Positions 1 through 10,822 of a stretch of DNA of 35,866 nt are shown here, one piece after another. A model generated the notes under the pieces. The model did no database searches. It saw only the letters and a program-made list of their open reading frames with translations, and had not been told where the DNA came from. The translations under genes and the position numbers were made by a program. The stretch covers positions 1 through 35,866 of the forward strand of contig JAJFUK010000136.1 of the NCBI GenBank assembly GCA_021372435.1, in the 5' to 3' direction. The stretch comes from Actinomycetes bacterium. GTDB lineage: Bacteria; Actinomycetota; Thermoleophilia; RBG-16-64-13. Position 1 is the first letter of the stretch; every line of letters begins with the position of its first letter.

Positions 1-2454
1 GCTCTGGAGAAGCTCACCGGCAAGACCCTGGGTGACCCCGAGAACCCTCTGTTGCTTTCCGTGCGCTCCGGCGCGGTGTTCTCCATGCCGGGGATGATGG
101 ACACCATCCTCAACCTCGGCCTGAACGACGAGACGGTCGAAGGATTGGCGCGGAGTACGGGCAATCCTCGTTTCGCATACGACTCCTACCGTCGCTTCAT
201 CAACATGTTCGGCGATGTGGTCATGGGGGTCGACGCGCAGCTCTTCGAGGATGCTCTGAGCGAGAAGAAGGTGGAGGTCGGAGCAAAGCTCGATACGGAT
301 CTCACCGCCGACCACCTGCGCGATCTCACCGTCCGCTACAAGCAGATCCTGGCCGAGCGGGCAGGTGAGCAGTTCCCGGCCGACCCGATGAAGCAACTTC
401 ACATGGCCATCGTGGCGGTGTTCAGGAGTTGGGACAATCATCGGGCCAAGGTATACCGCCGCACCCAGGGCATCCCCGACGACCTGGGCACCGCCGTCAA
501 CGTGCAGATGATGGTCTTCGGCAACAAGGGCGAGACCTCCGGCACCGGGGTGGCCTTCACCCGCGACCCCTCCACCGGCGAGAACGTCTTCTACGGCGAG
601 TTCCTGATGAACGCCCAAGGCGAGGACGTGGTGGCCGGCGTGCGCAACCCGCGTCCCCTAGAGGAGTTGCGGGAAGTGCTGCCCGAGGTGCTCGAGCAGC
701 TCTATGTCATCCGGGACACGCTCGAGAAGCACTATCGCGACATGCAGGACATCGAGTTCACCATAGAAGAGGGCAGACTCTTCATGCTGCAGACCCGCAG
801 CGGCAAACGGACCGCCCAGGCTGCGGTCAAGATCGCCGTCGACCAGGTGAACGAGGGTCTGATCAGCAAAGAAGAGGCCCTCATGCGCATCGACGCGGGT
901 CAGCTCGACCAGCTTCTCCACCCGCGGCTCGATGCCGACCAGAAGCTGCCGGTCCTCACCACCGGCCTCGGCGCTTCGCCGGGCGCGGGCGTGGGCAAGG
1001 TGGTGTTCGATGCGGACGAGGCAGAAGAACGGGGCTCGAAGGGGGAGCCGGTCATCCTCGTGCGCTGGGAGACCAACCCAGACGACATCCACGGCCTCGT
1101 GTACGCACAGGGAGTCATCACCAGCCACGGTGGCATGACCTCGCACGCGGCGGTCGTGGCGCGCGGCATGGGCAAGCCCTGCATCGCCGGGGCGCAGGAG
1201 ATAAAGATAGACGCCGAGGCGAGACTCTTCACGGTGGGCGATATCGTGGTCAAAGAGGGCGATTGGGTCTCTATGGACGGCGCCACCGGCCGGGTCTTCC
1301 TCGGGCAGGCCGCGCTGGTGTCCGGCGGTTTCGATGAGAAGGTGGCCACGGTCCTCGGCTGGGCGGATGAAGTGCGGCGCCTGGGCGTCCGCACCAACGC
1401 CGACACGCCTGACGATGCCCGCACGGCCCGCGAGTTCGGGGCCGAGGGGATCGGGCTCTGCCGGACCGAGCACATGTTCATGCAGGCGGAGCGACTGCCG
1501 CATGTGCGCAACATGATCATGGCCGAGACCACCGAAGAGCGGGAGGCGCATCTGGCCAAGCTCCTGCCTTTCCAGCGGGAGGACTTCGACGGCATCTTCC
1601 GGGCCATGGCCGGGCTGCCGGTGACCATCCGCCTGCTCGACCCGCCGCTCCATGAATTCCTACCCAACTACACCGATACCATGGTGGAACTGGAACGCCT
1701 GCGCCTGACGGGGGCTCCCGCCGAGCAGATTGAGGCCCAGGAACTGCTGGCCGCCAAGGTGAAATCCCTGGCCGAAGCCAACCCCATGCTGGGGACCCGT
1801 GGTTGCCGGCTGGGCATCCAGTGGCCGGAGATCTACGCCATGCAGGTGCGGGCCATCATCGAGGCGGCGGCCGACGTGTTGACCGAGACCGGTGAGAAGC
1901 CCCATGTGGAGATCATGATCCCGCTGGTCGGGTTCGAGGAGGAGTTGAAACGCATGCGGGCCCTCACCGTAGAGACCGCCGACGCGGTGTTGAAAGAGCG
2001 CAGGGTGGAGATCGATTACACGGTGGGCACCATGATCGAGATCCCCCGCGCGGCGTTGACCGCCGACGAGATCGCCCGGCAGGCCGACTTCTTCAGCTTC
2101 GGCACCAACGATCTGACGCAGACCACACTGGGCTTCTCCCGGGACGACGCCGAAGGCAAGTTCCTCACCCACTACCTGAAGACCGACCTTCTCAAGAGCA
2201 ATCCCTTCGAGAAGCTCGACCAGGCCGGAGTGGGGCAGCTGATCGAGATGGGCGTGCAAAAGGGGCGGTCGGTGAAGCCTCGGCTCAAGACCGGCATCTG
2301 TGGAGAGCACGGCGGTGAGCCGACCAGCGTGAAGTTCTGTCATCGAGCCGGGCTCGACTACGTGAGCTGCAGCCCGTACCGGGTACCGTTGGCCCGCCTG
2401 GCGGCGGCCCAAGCGGTCCTGGAGGAGAAGACGGCTACGAAGATGGGGGACTGA
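1..2454 (+). CDS. ppdK: Pyruvate, phosphate dikinase (5'-truncated by window edge)
   Basis: Interconverts pyruvate + ATP + Pi and PEP + AMP + PPi in the cytoplasm, working in gluconeogenic or PPi-linked glycolytic direction. The reading frame is open from base 1, so the start codon and the first residues of the ATP-grasp domain lie outside the window; 817 codons are present against a usual 870-900 residues. Visible landmarks are the phosphohistidine swivelling domain with GGMTSHAAVVARGMGKPC (catalytic His codon 1144-1146) and the C-terminal PEP/pyruvate barrel ending in GICGEHGGEP (catalytic Cys codon 2299-2301). The catalytic residues expected of the family are present, so it looks functional. 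It is followed by a strong GC-rich hairpin and then dgt on the same strand. The identification is secure; only the N-terminus is missing. Confidence 0.97.
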   Translation, partial: ALEKLTGKTLGDPENPLLLSVRSGAVFSMPGMMDTILNLGLNDETVEGLARSTGNPRFAYDSYRRFINMFGDVVMGVDAQLFEDALSEKKVEVGAKLDTDLTADHLRDLTVRYKQILAERAGEQFPADPMKQLHMAIVAVFRSWDNHRAKVYRRTQGIPDDLGTAVNVQMMVFGNKGETSGTGVAFTRDPSTGENVFYGEFLMNAQGEDVVAGVRNPRPLEELREVLPEVLEQLYVIRDTLEKHYRDMQDIEFTIEEGRLFMLQTRSGKRTAQAAVKIAVDQVNEGLISKEEALMRIDAGQLDQLLHPRLDADQKLPVLTTGLGASPGAGVGKVVFDADEAEERGSKGEPVILVRWETNPDDIHGLVYAQGVITSHGGMTSHAAVVARGMGKPCIAGAQEIKIDAEARLFTVGDIVVKEGDWVSMDGATGRVFLGQAALVSGGFDEKVATVLGWADEVRRLGVRTNADTPDDARTAREFGAEGIGLCRTEHMFMQAERLPHVRNMIMAETTEEREAHLAKLLPFQREDFDGIFRAMAGLPVTIRLLDPPLHEFLPNYTDTMVELERLRLTGAPAEQIEAQELLAAKVKSLAEANPMLGTRGCRLGIQWPEIYAMQVRAIIEAAADVLTETGEKPHVEIMIPLVGFEEELKRMRALTVETADAVLKERRVEIDYTVGTMIEIPRAALTADEIARQADFFSFGTNDLTQTTLGFSRDDAEGKFLTHYLKTDLLKSNPFEKLDQAGVGQLIEMGVQKGRSVKPRLKTGICGEHGGEPTSVKFCHRAGLDYVSCSPYRVPLARLAAAQAVLEEKTATKMGD

Positions 2455-2465
2455 GGCCGGACCGG

Positions 2466-2502
2466 GGGGCGCCCCGGACCTGGAACAGGTCCGGGGCGCC
2501 CC
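2466..2502. terminator. 16-bp perfect GC-rich hairpin after ppdK
   Basis: Arms 2466-2481 and 2487-2502 are exact reverse complements around a 5-nt loop (ggaac). It lies 11 nt past the ppdK stop and is not followed by a T-run. It may be a GC-rich terminator or attenuator, or an mRNA-stabilising stem between ppdK and dgt. The structure is plain; the function is inferred. Confidence 0.55.
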
Positions 2503-2568
2503 GGACCCGTCCGGTCTGAACAGAGCCGGTGAGGCCGGCGCGGCCGGCAAGGCCGGGGGGGCGGTGAC

Positions 2569-3615
2569 ATGGCAAAACGCGAGTGGGCCGGAAAGGTCGA
2601 GCTGTCCGTCGACCTCTTCGAGGCAGGGCTCTGCGAATGGGCGCAACGTTCGGCGGCTTCCCGCGGCCGGGAGCGTCCGGAAGAGCCCTGCAGCCTGCGT
2701 ACGCCCTACCAGCGCGACCGCGACCGCATCGTGCACAGCAAGTCGTTTCGACGGCTCAAGCACAAGACCCAGGTGTTCATCGCGCCTGAGGGCGATCACT
2801 ACCGCACCCGCCTGACGCACACCCTGGAGGTGTCCGGCATCGCCCGGACCGTGGCCAGGGCCCTGCGGCTGAACGAGGACCTGGCCGAGGCCGTGGCCCT
2901 GGGGCACGACCTCGGGCACACGCCCTTCGGCCACGCCGGCGAGAGCGTCATCGACGAGGTGCTGCGCCGGCTGGGGGCGGGGGGCTTCAGGCACAACGAG
3001 CAGAGTGCCCGGGTGGTGGAAGTCCTGGAGAACGACGGCCGCGGCTTGAACCTCACCTGGGAAGTGCGGGATGGCATCCGCAACCACTCCGGAGAAACCA
3101 AGGCGGCCACCCTGGAGGCTCAGGTCGTGCACCTGGCCGATCGCATCGCCTACGTCAACCACGACATCGACGATGCGCTGCGCGCCGACCTTATCACGCC
3201 GGCGGACCTGCCTGCGGGGCCGGTCGCGCTTCTGGGCGGCACGGGGAGCGAGCGCATCGATGCCCTGGTGCACGACCTGGTCGACACAAGCGCGGGGAAG
3301 GGGGTCATCGCCCAGACCGCGGCCGTCGGCGACGCGCTCGACGACCTGCGGACCTTCTTGTTCCAGACGGTGTACCCGCGCGCCCTTGAGGAAGCAGGCG
3401 GCGAGAAGGTGCGACGGCTGATCACCGAGTTGATGGAGCACTTCCTAGAACACCCTGAAGACCTACCGGCGGCGCCGCCGCTGCGCGGCGGCGCCCCGGC
3501 CGACCGCCTCGAACTGGTGCGGGCCGTCACCGACTACGTGGCCGGCATGACAGATCGCTACGCTCAACGGGTATATCTAGAGTTGTTCATGCCTAGGTGC
3601 TGGGGCAACCTGTGA
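2569..3615 (+). CDS. dgt: Deoxyguanosinetriphosphate triphosphohydrolase-like HD protein
   Basis: HD-superfamily enzyme that cleaves dNTPs to the deoxynucleoside and triphosphate, keeping dNTP pools in balance. The 348-aa protein has the metal-binding set in order: His84 (RLTHTLEV), His113-Asp114 (GHDLGHTPFGH) and Asp191 (LADRIAYVNHD). An N-terminal segment RTPYQRDRDRIVHSKSFRRLKHKTQVF is typical of the type 2 dGTPase-like subfamily. The ATG at 2569 follows a G-rich segment that serves as a weak ribosome binding site. It sits directly upstream of dnaG, an arrangement shared with Coriobacteriia and many Clostridia. The exact dNTP preference cannot be read from sequence. Confidence 0.93.
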   Translation: MAKREWAGKVELSVDLFEAGLCEWAQRSAASRGRERPEEPCSLRTPYQRDRDRIVHSKSFRRLKHKTQVFIAPEGDHYRTRLTHTLEVSGIARTVARALRLNEDLAEAVALGHDLGHTPFGHAGESVIDEVLRRLGAGGFRHNEQSARVVEVLENDGRGLNLTWEVRDGIRNHSGETKAATLEAQVVHLADRIAYVNHDIDDALRADLITPADLPAGPVALLGGTGSERIDALVHDLVDTSAGKGVIAQTAAVGDALDDLRTFLFQTVYPRALEEAGGEKVRRLITELMEHFLEHPEDLPAAPPLRGGAPADRLELVRAVTDYVAGMTDRYAQRVYLELFMPRCWGNL

Positions 3616-3646
3616 AGGCCGGAGCGGCCGACCTGGTGGAACTGCC

Positions 3647-5476
3647 GTGAGCCCATACATCAAAGACGCGAGTGTACAGGCGGTGCTGTCGGCGGCCAAC
3701 ATCGTCGATGTGGTCTCAGGTTACACCAGTCTGCGCAAGCGGGGCGCCACCTACACGGGGCTTTGCCCCTTCCACCAGGAGAAGACCCCCTCCTTCACGG
3801 TGAGCGCCGACAAGGGTCTCTACTACTGCTTCGGGTGTGGCGAGGGAGGCGACATCGTCCGCTTTCTTGAGCACATGGAGAACCTAACCTTCGCCGAGGC
3901 CATCGAGCAGCTGGGAGAGCGGTTCGGCGTGCCGATGGAATACGAGGAGGGCGCAGGACCGGACGCCGGCCGGAAGGACCGGGAGACCCGCCTGCTTTTG
4001 GCGCTCGAGAAGGCTGCGACCTTCTATCAGAGGTTCCTTTGGGAGACGGAGAGCGGCCGGGGGGCCCGTGACTATCTGGAGAAGCGGGGCCTTGGGGAGG
4101 AGGTCTGCCGGACTTTCAGGGTGGGTTATTCGCCGGACGAATGGGGAGGACTTCACCGGCGGGCGGCTAAAGAGGGCTTTACCGATCGAGAGCTCGACGA
4201 GGCCGGCCTCTTGGTCCGTCAGGCCGGTAAGACGTACGATCGCTTCCGGGGGCGTCTCATGTTCCCCCTGGTCGATCAACGTGGACGCGTCCTGGGGTTC
4301 GGGGGGAGGACCTTGAGGGACGAGACTCCGAAGTATCTCAACTCCCCTGAAGGTCCCCTATACCAGAAGGGGCATCTTCTATACGGTCTGTATCAGGCGA
4401 GACGGGCGATCGCCGAGGCCGACGAGGTGGTGGTGGTCGAGGGATACACAGACGTTTTGGGGCTCGTCCAGGCAGGTGTGAGGAATGTGGTCGCTTCCAT
4501 GGGCACTGCGCTTACCGACGCCCAGATCGGGCTCATGATGCGTTTCACCAGCAATGTCACGTTCATGTTCGACGCCGACCGGGCCGGTATCGAGGCGATG
4601 CTGCGCTCAGGAGAACTCGCCCGGAGCCATGCGCTCCGGCCCATGGTGGCCGTTCTGCCCAGCGGCCGGGATCCTGCCGAGGTGGCCGTCCAAGGAGGAC
4701 GGGAGGCGGTGGCCGCGGTGCAGGCCGGCAGGATATCGATGTTGGGGTTCGAACTACGGCAGGCGCTGGCCCGCAGCGACACCTCTACGGCCGAAGGCAG
4801 GGTGCGGGCCTTCGAGGAGGTACGCCGCCTCATGAGCAAGGCGGTCTCTCTCAAGGAACGAGAAGAGCAGATACCTCTGGTGGCCGACCGGCTTCGACTC
4901 TCGTCCGACAGCATCGCGCTGCTGTTGGGTAGTGGATCCCGGGCTGCTTCGAGGGGCAGACGCGCCGGCCGCGCAGGGCAGCCGTCCCTGACCCGGCGCC
5001 TGCTGGACGGCGAGACCGCCGTGGAGCGCGACTTCCTGGTGGCCGCCGCCTGCAACCCGGCCCGGGCCATCAAGATCCTTGAGGCGCTGACCCCCGAGCA
5101 CTTCACCGATCCTCGAAACAGGGAGGTCTTCAACGCGGTCCGGGACGCCTTCGCGCTCGTGACCGACCCGGACGACCATCGAGCGGCGTTCGCCCAACTG
5201 CAGGCCCACGCCCGCGCCGACTCCGAGGCCGGTCCGTTGTTCGTGCGGCTGGTCATGGAAGCCGACGAAGGCCGGTACTCCCCGACGGTACTGGAGGAGC
5301 TGCACCTGCGTCTGCAGGAGCAGTACCTGAACCGGGAGATCGCCGCCCTACGCGCGACGTTGGACGATGGCGGCGACCGGGAGCCCGAGCAGCGCCGTCT
5401 GGTACACCTCGAACGTCTGCTCCAGAGCGTACGGACCGGTCTCAAGAATCTCGATCCCGAAGAAGGGTGGGTCTGA
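3647..5476 (+). CDS. dnaG: DNA primase
   Basis: Synthesises RNA primers at the replication fork. The 609-aa protein has the three expected parts: a CHC2 zinc-binding domain (Cys40, His43, Cys61, Cys64), a TOPRIM catalytic core with Glu265 in [12 protein letters not shown] and the Asp309-x-Asp311 pair in FDADRAG, and a C-terminal helicase-interaction region (from about residue 450). Start is GTG at 3647; no in-frame alternative gives the complete zinc domain. The stop at 5474-5476 is separated by one base from the sigma-factor start, so primase and sigma factor form a macromolecular-synthesis-type operon with dgt. Confidence 0.97.
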   Translation: MSPYIKDASVQAVLSAANIVDVVSGYTSLRKRGATYTGLCPFHQEKTPSFTVSADKGLYYCFGCGEGGDIVRFLEHMENLTFAEAIEQLGERFGVPMEYEEGAGPDAGRKDRETRLLLALEKAATFYQRFLWETESGRGARDYLEKRGLGEEVCRTFRVGYSPDEWGGLHRRAAKEGFTDRELDEAGLLVRQAGKTYDRFRGRLMFPLVDQRGRVLGFGGRTLRDETPKYLNSPEGPLYQKGHLLYGLYQARRAIAEADEVVVVEGYTDVLGLVQAGVRNVVASMGTALTDAQIGLMMRFTSNVTFMFDADRAGIEAMLRSGELARSHALRPMVAVLPSGRDPAEVAVQGGREAVAAVQAGRISMLGFELRQALARSDTSTAEGRVRAFEEVRRLMSKAVSLKEREEQIPLVADRLRLSSDSIALLLGSGSRAASRGRRAGRAGQPSLTRRLLDGETAVERDFLVAAACNPARAIKILEALTPEHFTDPRNREVFNAVRDAFALVTDPDDHRAAFAQLQAHARADSEAGPLFVRLVMEADEGRYSPTVLEELHLRLQEQYLNREIAALRATLDDGGDREPEQRRLVHLERLLQSVRTGLKNLDPEEGWV

Positions 5477-5477
5477 G

Positions 5478-6560
<1,083 letters not shown>

Positions 6561-6701
6561 GCGCCGCCGCCCCGATTTCGAAGACCGGCTCCCCGGCGAC
6601 GGCTGCCGCAAGGCGGTCTCAGCAAGAGGGAGGCCGCCCTGTCCGGCGGGGGAAAGGTCGCGAGTCCGGGCGCGACTTAGTTTGAAACAGGTCTTCAGGC
6701 C

Positions 6702-6730
6702 TTGACCGGGGCCCCGGCTTCCGCTACTGT
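6702..6730 (+). promoter_or_regulatory. Sigma-70 promoter for the cold-shock gene
   Basis: TTGACC (6702-6707), 17-bp spacer, TACTGT (6725-6730). The predicted transcript start is near 6737, giving a leader of about 88 nt before the TTG start at 6825. Long leaders are common in cspA-type genes, where the RNA itself is temperature sensitive. The rest of 6561-6824 is GC-rich sequence in which I see no gene. Confidence 0.6.
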
Positions 6731-6824
6731 AGCCGGGCGGGCGCGGCAGTATGCCGGGCCGCGTGCATTAGACAGGGGTGGGCCCGCGCTGCGTGTCACC
6801 CCGGAACAGATGGAGGTTGTAGGG

Positions 6825-7025
6825 TTGGCTGAGGGGACTGTCAAGTGGTTTAGTCCCGAAAAGGGCTACGGATTCATTGAGCAGCCGGAGGGGGAGGATC
6901 TCTTCGTCCACTTCAGTGAGATCCAGGTGGAAGGCTTTCGCACGCTTTCCGAGGGACAGGCTGTTCGATTCGACGTGGTTCAAGGGCCGAAAGGCCTCCA
7001 GGCCGCGAACGTATCGCCGCTGTAG
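6825..7025 (+). CDS. csp: Cold-shock protein, CspA family
   Basis: Small single-domain RNA chaperone of 66 aa that binds single-stranded nucleic acid. It has the family opening (AEGTVKWF) with RNP1 (KGYGFI) and RNP2 (LFVHFSEI) and the standard OB-fold length. An ATG at 6810 is in frame, but TTG at 6825 is better: GGAGGT at 6812-6817 stands 7 nt before it and the resulting N-terminus matches the family. It is monocistronic, between its own promoter (6702-6730) and a strong terminator (7052-7079). Which growth condition induces it cannot be told from sequence. Confidence 0.95.
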   Translation: MAEGTVKWFSPEKGYGFIEQPEGEDLFVHFSEIQVEGFRTLSEGQAVRFDVVQGPKGLQAANVSPL

Positions 7026-7051
7026 AACGCGCGAAGAGCGAACCTGAGTCG

Positions 7052-7079
7052 AAAAAGCCCCGCTCCGGCGGGGCTTTTT
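7052..7079 (+). terminator. Intrinsic terminator after csp
   Basis: A 12-bp stem AAAAAGCCCCGC / GCGGGGCTTTTT with a TCCG loop, ending in five Ts. It starts 27 nt after the csp stop. The A-tract/T-tract symmetry means it can work in both directions. Confidence 0.9.
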
Positions 7080-7153
7080 GCACGGCCCGACCGCAGCCAT
7101 CGCGCCCTGACGGCGCAGCGTCGTCTTTCAGCAGCCTGTTAAGAACTTCGGTC

Positions 7154-7180
7154 TAAAGTATTGGCGCGAAAGGCCGATAC
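7154..7180 (+). promoter_or_regulatory. Sigma-28 (FliA/SigD)-type promoter
   Basis: TAAAGTAT (7154-7161), exactly 11 bp, then GCCGATAC (7173-7180). The known sigma-28 consensus is TAAAGTTT-N11-GCCGATAA, so each box matches at 7 of 8 positions with the canonical spacing. The predicted start is near 7187. No flagellar gene is in the window. The match is seen directly; recognition by a motility sigma factor is inferred. Confidence 0.7.
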
Positions 7181-7186
7181 AAGGGA

Positions 7187-7250
7187 TGAGAGTTTCCCAT
7201 TCAAACTCTCCTTTCTCCTCTCGGGCGCCTGACCAGGGCGCCCCTTTTTT
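7187..7250 (+). ncRNA. Candidate sigma-28-dependent small RNA
   Basis: Directly after the sigma-28-like promoter, a perfect 8-bp hairpin (GAGAGTTT 7188-7195 / AAACTCTC 7203-7210, 7-nt loop) is followed by a pyrimidine-rich linker and an intrinsic terminator ending in six Ts at 7245-7250. A transcript of about 64 nt would result, with no start codon behind a ribosome binding site. It could act as a trans-acting regulator or an mRNA-binding sponge. An alternative is that the terminator is leaky and the promoter also feeds gatC. No match to a named RNA family is recognised. Confidence 0.45.
7223..7250 (+). terminator. Intrinsic terminator of the candidate small RNA
   Basis: GGGCGCC (7223-7229) pairs with GGCGCCC (7237-7243) around a 7-nt loop and is followed by CTTTTTT. 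It lies upstream of the gatC start, so it ends a transcript that begins between csp and gatC. Confidence 0.8.
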
Positions 7251-7254
7251 CGGC

Positions 7255-7260
7255 TATAAT
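7255..7260 (+). promoter_or_regulatory. Probable -10 box for gatCAB
   Basis: A perfect TATAAT lies just after the terminator T-run and 78 nt before gatC. No good -35 box is seen at 16-18 bp; the region upstream is the terminator stem itself. Confidence 0.45.
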
Positions 7261-7338
7261 CCCGGCGGTCCGGCGTCCCCGGCCCGGCCGCGCCGTGGTC
7301 GCCGGGCGCACGTTGGTCATGTCCAGGAGGGCTGCGCG

Positions 7339-7620
7339 ATGATTTCCCGGCAAGAAGTAGAGCACGTGGCAAGGCTTGCCCGCCTGCGCTTCGAGGAGGA
7401 CGAGCTGACCCGCCTCCAACCCGAGCTGGGGCGCATCATCGACTACGTGCGGCAACTCGCGGAGTTGGACCTCTCCGGTCTGGAGCCGACTTCACACGCG
7501 GTGCCTCTGAAGAACGTGCTGCGCGCGGACGAGCCCGTGCCCGGTCTTAGCCAGGAGGAGGCGACCGGCAACGGGCCGGATGTGGAGCGGGGCCAGTTCG
7601 TAGTCCCACGGATAGCCTAG
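7339..7620 (+). CDS. gatC: Asp-tRNA(Asn)/Glu-tRNA(Gln) amidotransferase subunit C
   Basis: The small subunit that wraps around GatA and GatB and stabilises the amidotransferase turning mischarged Glu-tRNA(Gln) or Asp-tRNA(Asn) into the correct aminoacyl-tRNA. The 93-aa protein begins MISRQEVEHVARLARLRF and carries the family's ILDY-like helix (IIDYVRQLAELDLSGLEPT) and the conserved LRAD near the middle. ATG 7339 is chosen over the upstream in-frame start at 7186, because AGGAGG stands 8 nt before it and this gives the standard length. It heads the gatCAB operon. Confidence 0.94.
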   Translation: MISRQEVEHVARLARLRFEEDELTRLQPELGRIIDYVRQLAELDLSGLEPTSHAVPLKNVLRADEPVPGLSQEEATGNGPDVERGQFVVPRIA

Positions 7621-7626
7621 GCGGCG

Positions 7627-9120
7627 ATGGCGCGGATAGACGTCACCGGCCTCACTGCCCACGGATGCAGGGATCTGCTGGCCGGCGGGGACGCCTCGGC
7701 CGTCGAACTGACCCGCGCCTACCTCGACCGGATCGCAGCGGTCGACGGCTCAGTGCAGGCATACCTGACCGTGGATGAAGAAGGGGCCCTGTCTGCCGCG
7801 GCCGCGGTGGACGCCAAGCCCCGCCGCGAGCGGCTGCCCTGGGAGGGCGTTCCTATCGCTCTGAAGGACATCCTGTGCGTGAAGGGGATGGAGACCACCT
7901 GCGCGTCGCGGATCCTCAAAGGCTATGTCCCGCCCTACGATGCCACGGTGATAGCCAAGCTGCGGGCCGCCGGTCTCGTGTTCCTGGGCAAGTTGAACAT
8001 GGACGAGTTCGCGATGGGCAGCTCCACGGAGAACTCCGCCTTCCAGACTACGCGTAATCCTTGGGACCTCGACCGGGTGCCGGGCGGCTCCAGTGGCGGC
8101 TCCGCCGCCTGCGTCGCCGCCGCCGAAGCCCCTTGGGCTCTGGGCAGCGATACCGGGGGCTCCATCAGGCAGCCGGCGTCTCTATGCGGAGTGGTGGGTC
8201 TCAAGCCGACCTACGGGGCGGTGAGCCGCTACGGTCTCGTCGCCTTCGCCAGCTCGCTCGACCAGATCGGTCCGCTCACCCATGACGTGAGAGACGCAGC
8301 CGCCCTCCTCGACCTCATCGCCGGACGTGACCCACGGGACTCCACGAGCACCGGCCTGCGCGGGCCGGCCGGCGTGCCGGCCCGCGCAGGTCTGGAAGGC
8401 CTGCGCTTCGGGGTCATCAAAGAGTACCTGGGCGACGCATGCGAACAGGGCGTGCTCGAGGTATTCGAGTCGGCGGTGAAGACCGTGGGCGCCTTGGGCG
8501 GTGTCTGCGACGAGGTAAGCCTGCCCAGCGTGGAGCGGGGCGTGGCCGCCTACTACCTGATAGCTCCGTCGGAGGCGAGTTCCAACCTGGCCCGCTACGA
8601 CGGCGTGCGCTACGGCTACCGGCATGCACCGAGCGAAGACCTGTATGACATGTACGTCCGCACCCGCAGCGAGGGTTTCGGCGCTGAGGTCAAACGGCGC
8701 ATCATGATCGGCACCTACGCCCTTTCGGCGGGCTACTACGACGCGTACTACGCTCAGGCGCAACGGACCCGCACTCTCATCATCCAGGACTTCACGGCCG
8801 CTTTTCAGCGCTTCGACTACCTCATCTCACCCACGTCGCCGACCGTGGCCTTCAAGCTCGGCGAGCGCATCGCCGACCCGCTGGCCATGTATCTGTCGGA
8901 CCTGTGCACGATCCCCGTTAACCTGGCCGCCCTGCCTGCCGTCAGCATCCCGGCGGGTTTCGCGGCCGGGTTGCCCGTGGGGCTGCAGATCATCGGGCCC
9001 CACTTCTCTGAGCCGGGGATGCTGGATGCCGCGTACGCGCTCGAGCGGCGGCTGAAGGTCGACACGGTCGCCCCGCTCGCAGCGGGTCCTGGGGTGTCAT
9101 CCGCCGAGGGAGAGCGATGA
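7627..9120 (+). CDS. gatA: Asp-tRNA(Asn)/Glu-tRNA(Gln) amidotransferase subunit A
   Basis: Amidase-signature subunit that releases ammonia from glutamine for transfer to the tRNA-bound amino acid. The 497-aa protein has the Lys80 - Ser155 - Ser179 triad of the family ([27 protein letters not shown]). It starts 6 nt after gatC, and its TGA overlaps the gatB ATG at 9117, so the three subunits are translated together. Presence of gatCAB implies that the organism uses the indirect route for Gln-tRNA and/or Asn-tRNA. Confidence 0.96.
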   Translation: MARIDVTGLTAHGCRDLLAGGDASAVELTRAYLDRIAAVDGSVQAYLTVDEEGALSAAAAVDAKPRRERLPWEGVPIALKDILCVKGMETTCASRILKGYVPPYDATVIAKLRAAGLVFLGKLNMDEFAMGSSTENSAFQTTRNPWDLDRVPGGSSGGSAACVAAAEAPWALGSDTGGSIRQPASLCGVVGLKPTYGAVSRYGLVAFASSLDQIGPLTHDVRDAAALLDLIAGRDPRDSTSTGLRGPAGVPARAGLEGLRFGVIKEYLGDACEQGVLEVFESAVKTVGALGGVCDEVSLPSVERGVAAYYLIAPSEASSNLARYDGVRYGYRHAPSEDLYDMYVRTRSEGFGAEVKRRIMIGTYALSAGYYDAYYAQAQRTRTLIIQDFTAAFQRFDYLISPTSPTVAFKLGERIADPLAMYLSDLCTIPVNLAALPAVSIPAGFAAGLPVGLQIIGPHFSEPGMLDAAYALERRLKVDTVAPLAAGPGVSSAEGER

Positions 9121-10643
9121 GCGCCGGGCCGGCAGACCCGGGTAGGGCGCGGGGCGCGGGTGTGGGAGGCGGCGCGGGCCGGGATGGCTGGGAAGCCGTC
9201 ATCGGCCTCGAGATCCACGTGCAACTGAGCACCCGCACGAAGATGTTCTGCGGATGCGAGGTCACCTTCGGTGAACCGCCCAACACGCACGTCTGCCCAG
9301 TCTGCCTGGGCCATCCCGGGGTGTTGCCGGTGACGAACGAGAAGGCGGTCGAGTACGCCACCCGCATCGCCCTGGCCCTCGATTGCCGGATCGCGAAACG
9401 CACGATCTTCCACCGGAAGAACTACTTCTATCCCGATTTGCCCAAGGCCTATCAGATCTCCCAGTACGACCTGCCGCTGGGCGTCGGCGGCCATCTTGAT
9501 GTAGAGAGGGACGATGGGAGCATCCTGCGGGTCGGCATCACCCGGGTGCATCTCGAGGAAGATGCCGGAAAGCTCGTCCATGCCGGAGGGGCCAGCGGTC
9601 GTATCGACGGCGCCGATTACTCCTTGGTCGACTTCAACCGGGGCGGCACTCCGCTCGTGGAGATCGTCAGCGAGCCCGATATCTCGACTCCCGACGAGGC
9701 GCGCGCCTGTGTGATGCAACTGCGGAATCTGGTGGAGCAGTTGGGGGTGTCCGACGTCAACATGGAGGAGGGCTCGCTCCGTTGTGACGCCAACGTGTCG
9801 GTGCGCAGGCCGGGAGATCCTTTCGGGACGAAGACCGAACTCAAGAACATGAACTCGTTCCGTTTTCTCCAACGCGGACTGGAAGCCGAGATCGAACGGC
9901 AGATCGCCGCTCTCGAATCGGGAGAGCGGATCGTGCAGGAGACTGTGCACTTCGATCCGGCTACGGGCACGGTGTCGACGCTGCGCAGCAAGGAAGAGGC
10001 GCACGACTATCGGTACTTCCCAGAGCCCGACCTGCCCCCAATCGAGCTCGCTGATGCCTTCGTCGAGAGGGTCCGGGCCTCTCTGCCCGAACTGCCGGCG
10101 GCCCGCAAGGAGCGGCTCATGGCGCAATACGGCCTGTCCTCGAAGGAGGCCGGCCTTCTGGCCGCCAACAAGCCCCTGGGGGATTACTTCGAGGGCTTGG
10201 CCGCCGCTGCCGGTGACGTGCGTACCTCCGCCAACTGGGTCCTGGGCGATTTCTCCGCTCACCTGAACGCGGCCGGACTGGAGGTCGCCCAGAGCCCGGT
10301 GACCGTGGACCGCTTGGCTGAGTTGCTGGGACTGGTCTCGCGCGGCACCCTCTCGGGCAAGATGGCCAAAGAGGTCTTCGAGGCCATGGCAGGCACGGGC
10401 AAACCGGCCGGAGAGATCGTCGCCGAGAAGGGACTGGGTCAGATCTCCGACGCCGGTGAGCTCGAGGCCATCGTCGTCCGCCTTGTGGCGGCAAATCCGG
10501 GGCCTGCTGAGGAGTTCCGGCGGGGTCGGGAGCGGGTGCTGGGGTTCTTCGTCGGCCAGGTGATGAAAGAGACCCGCGGCCAGGCGAACCCGCAGCTGGT
10601 CAATGAACTGCTTCGCAGGCACCTGGGAGGGCCGGGAGGGTAG
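9117..10643 (+). CDS. gatB: Asp-tRNA(Asn)/Glu-tRNA(Gln) amidotransferase subunit B
   Basis: tRNA-binding kinase/transamidase subunit that activates the misacylated amino acid. The 508-aa protein carries the GatB core from about residue 26 ([15 protein letters not shown]), a CGC...CPVC zinc motif, the [18 protein letters not shown] segment and a C-terminal YqeY-like tail. The first 25 residues are Gly/Ala/Arg-rich and not conserved. The ATG is still preferred because it forms an ATGA overlap with gatA. A later start nearer the core cannot be excluded. Confidence 0.95.
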   Translation: MSAGPADPGRARGAGVGGGAGRDGWEAVIGLEIHVQLSTRTKMFCGCEVTFGEPPNTHVCPVCLGHPGVLPVTNEKAVEYATRIALALDCRIAKRTIFHRKNYFYPDLPKAYQISQYDLPLGVGGHLDVERDDGSILRVGITRVHLEEDAGKLVHAGGASGRIDGADYSLVDFNRGGTPLVEIVSEPDISTPDEARACVMQLRNLVEQLGVSDVNMEEGSLRCDANVSVRRPGDPFGTKTELKNMNSFRFLQRGLEAEIERQIAALESGERIVQETVHFDPATGTVSTLRSKEEAHDYRYFPEPDLPPIELADAFVERVRASLPELPAARKERLMAQYGLSSKEAGLLAANKPLGDYFEGLAAAAGDVRTSANWVLGDFSAHLNAAGLEVAQSPVTVDRLAELLGLVSRGTLSGKMAKEVFEAMAGTGKPAGEIVAEKGLGQISDAGELEAIVVRLVAANPGPAEEFRRGRERVLGFFVGQVMKETRGQANPQLVNELLRRHLGGPGG

Positions 10644-10710
10644 AGCGGACTCGGTCCGGTGGAGTTCTTCGGGCGCATGACCGTCGGGTGCATGACCGGT
10701 ACTTCTGCGG

Positions 10711-10739
10711 TTGAAAACCGGGCCCATCTCTGGTACCTT
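10711..10739 (+). promoter_or_regulatory. Sigma-70 promoter for the HxlR-type regulator
   Basis: TTGAAA (10711-10716), 17-bp spacer, TACCTT (10734-10739). The predicted start is near 10746, 77 nt before the GTG start codon. The rest of the gap from 10644 shows nothing else. Confidence 0.5.
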
Positions 10740-10822
10740 GCCTTACCTTTCGGAGCCGGCTACGACCGGAATCCGCGTGAGGGTCTGATAACGCTTGAAC
10801 ATGCCAGGAAGGTGTCGGCATC

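Noticed and set aside
1660-3441. Long minus-strand open frame (593 codons)
   Set aside because: It runs opposite ppdK and dgt, both of which have complete family motifs. Long antisense frames are expected at this GC; the translation is compositionally odd and matches nothing known.
8817-10727. Long minus-strand open frame (636 codons) opposite gatA/gatB
   Set aside because: Shadow of strongly coding plus-strand genes; no recognisable domain and no ribosome binding site.
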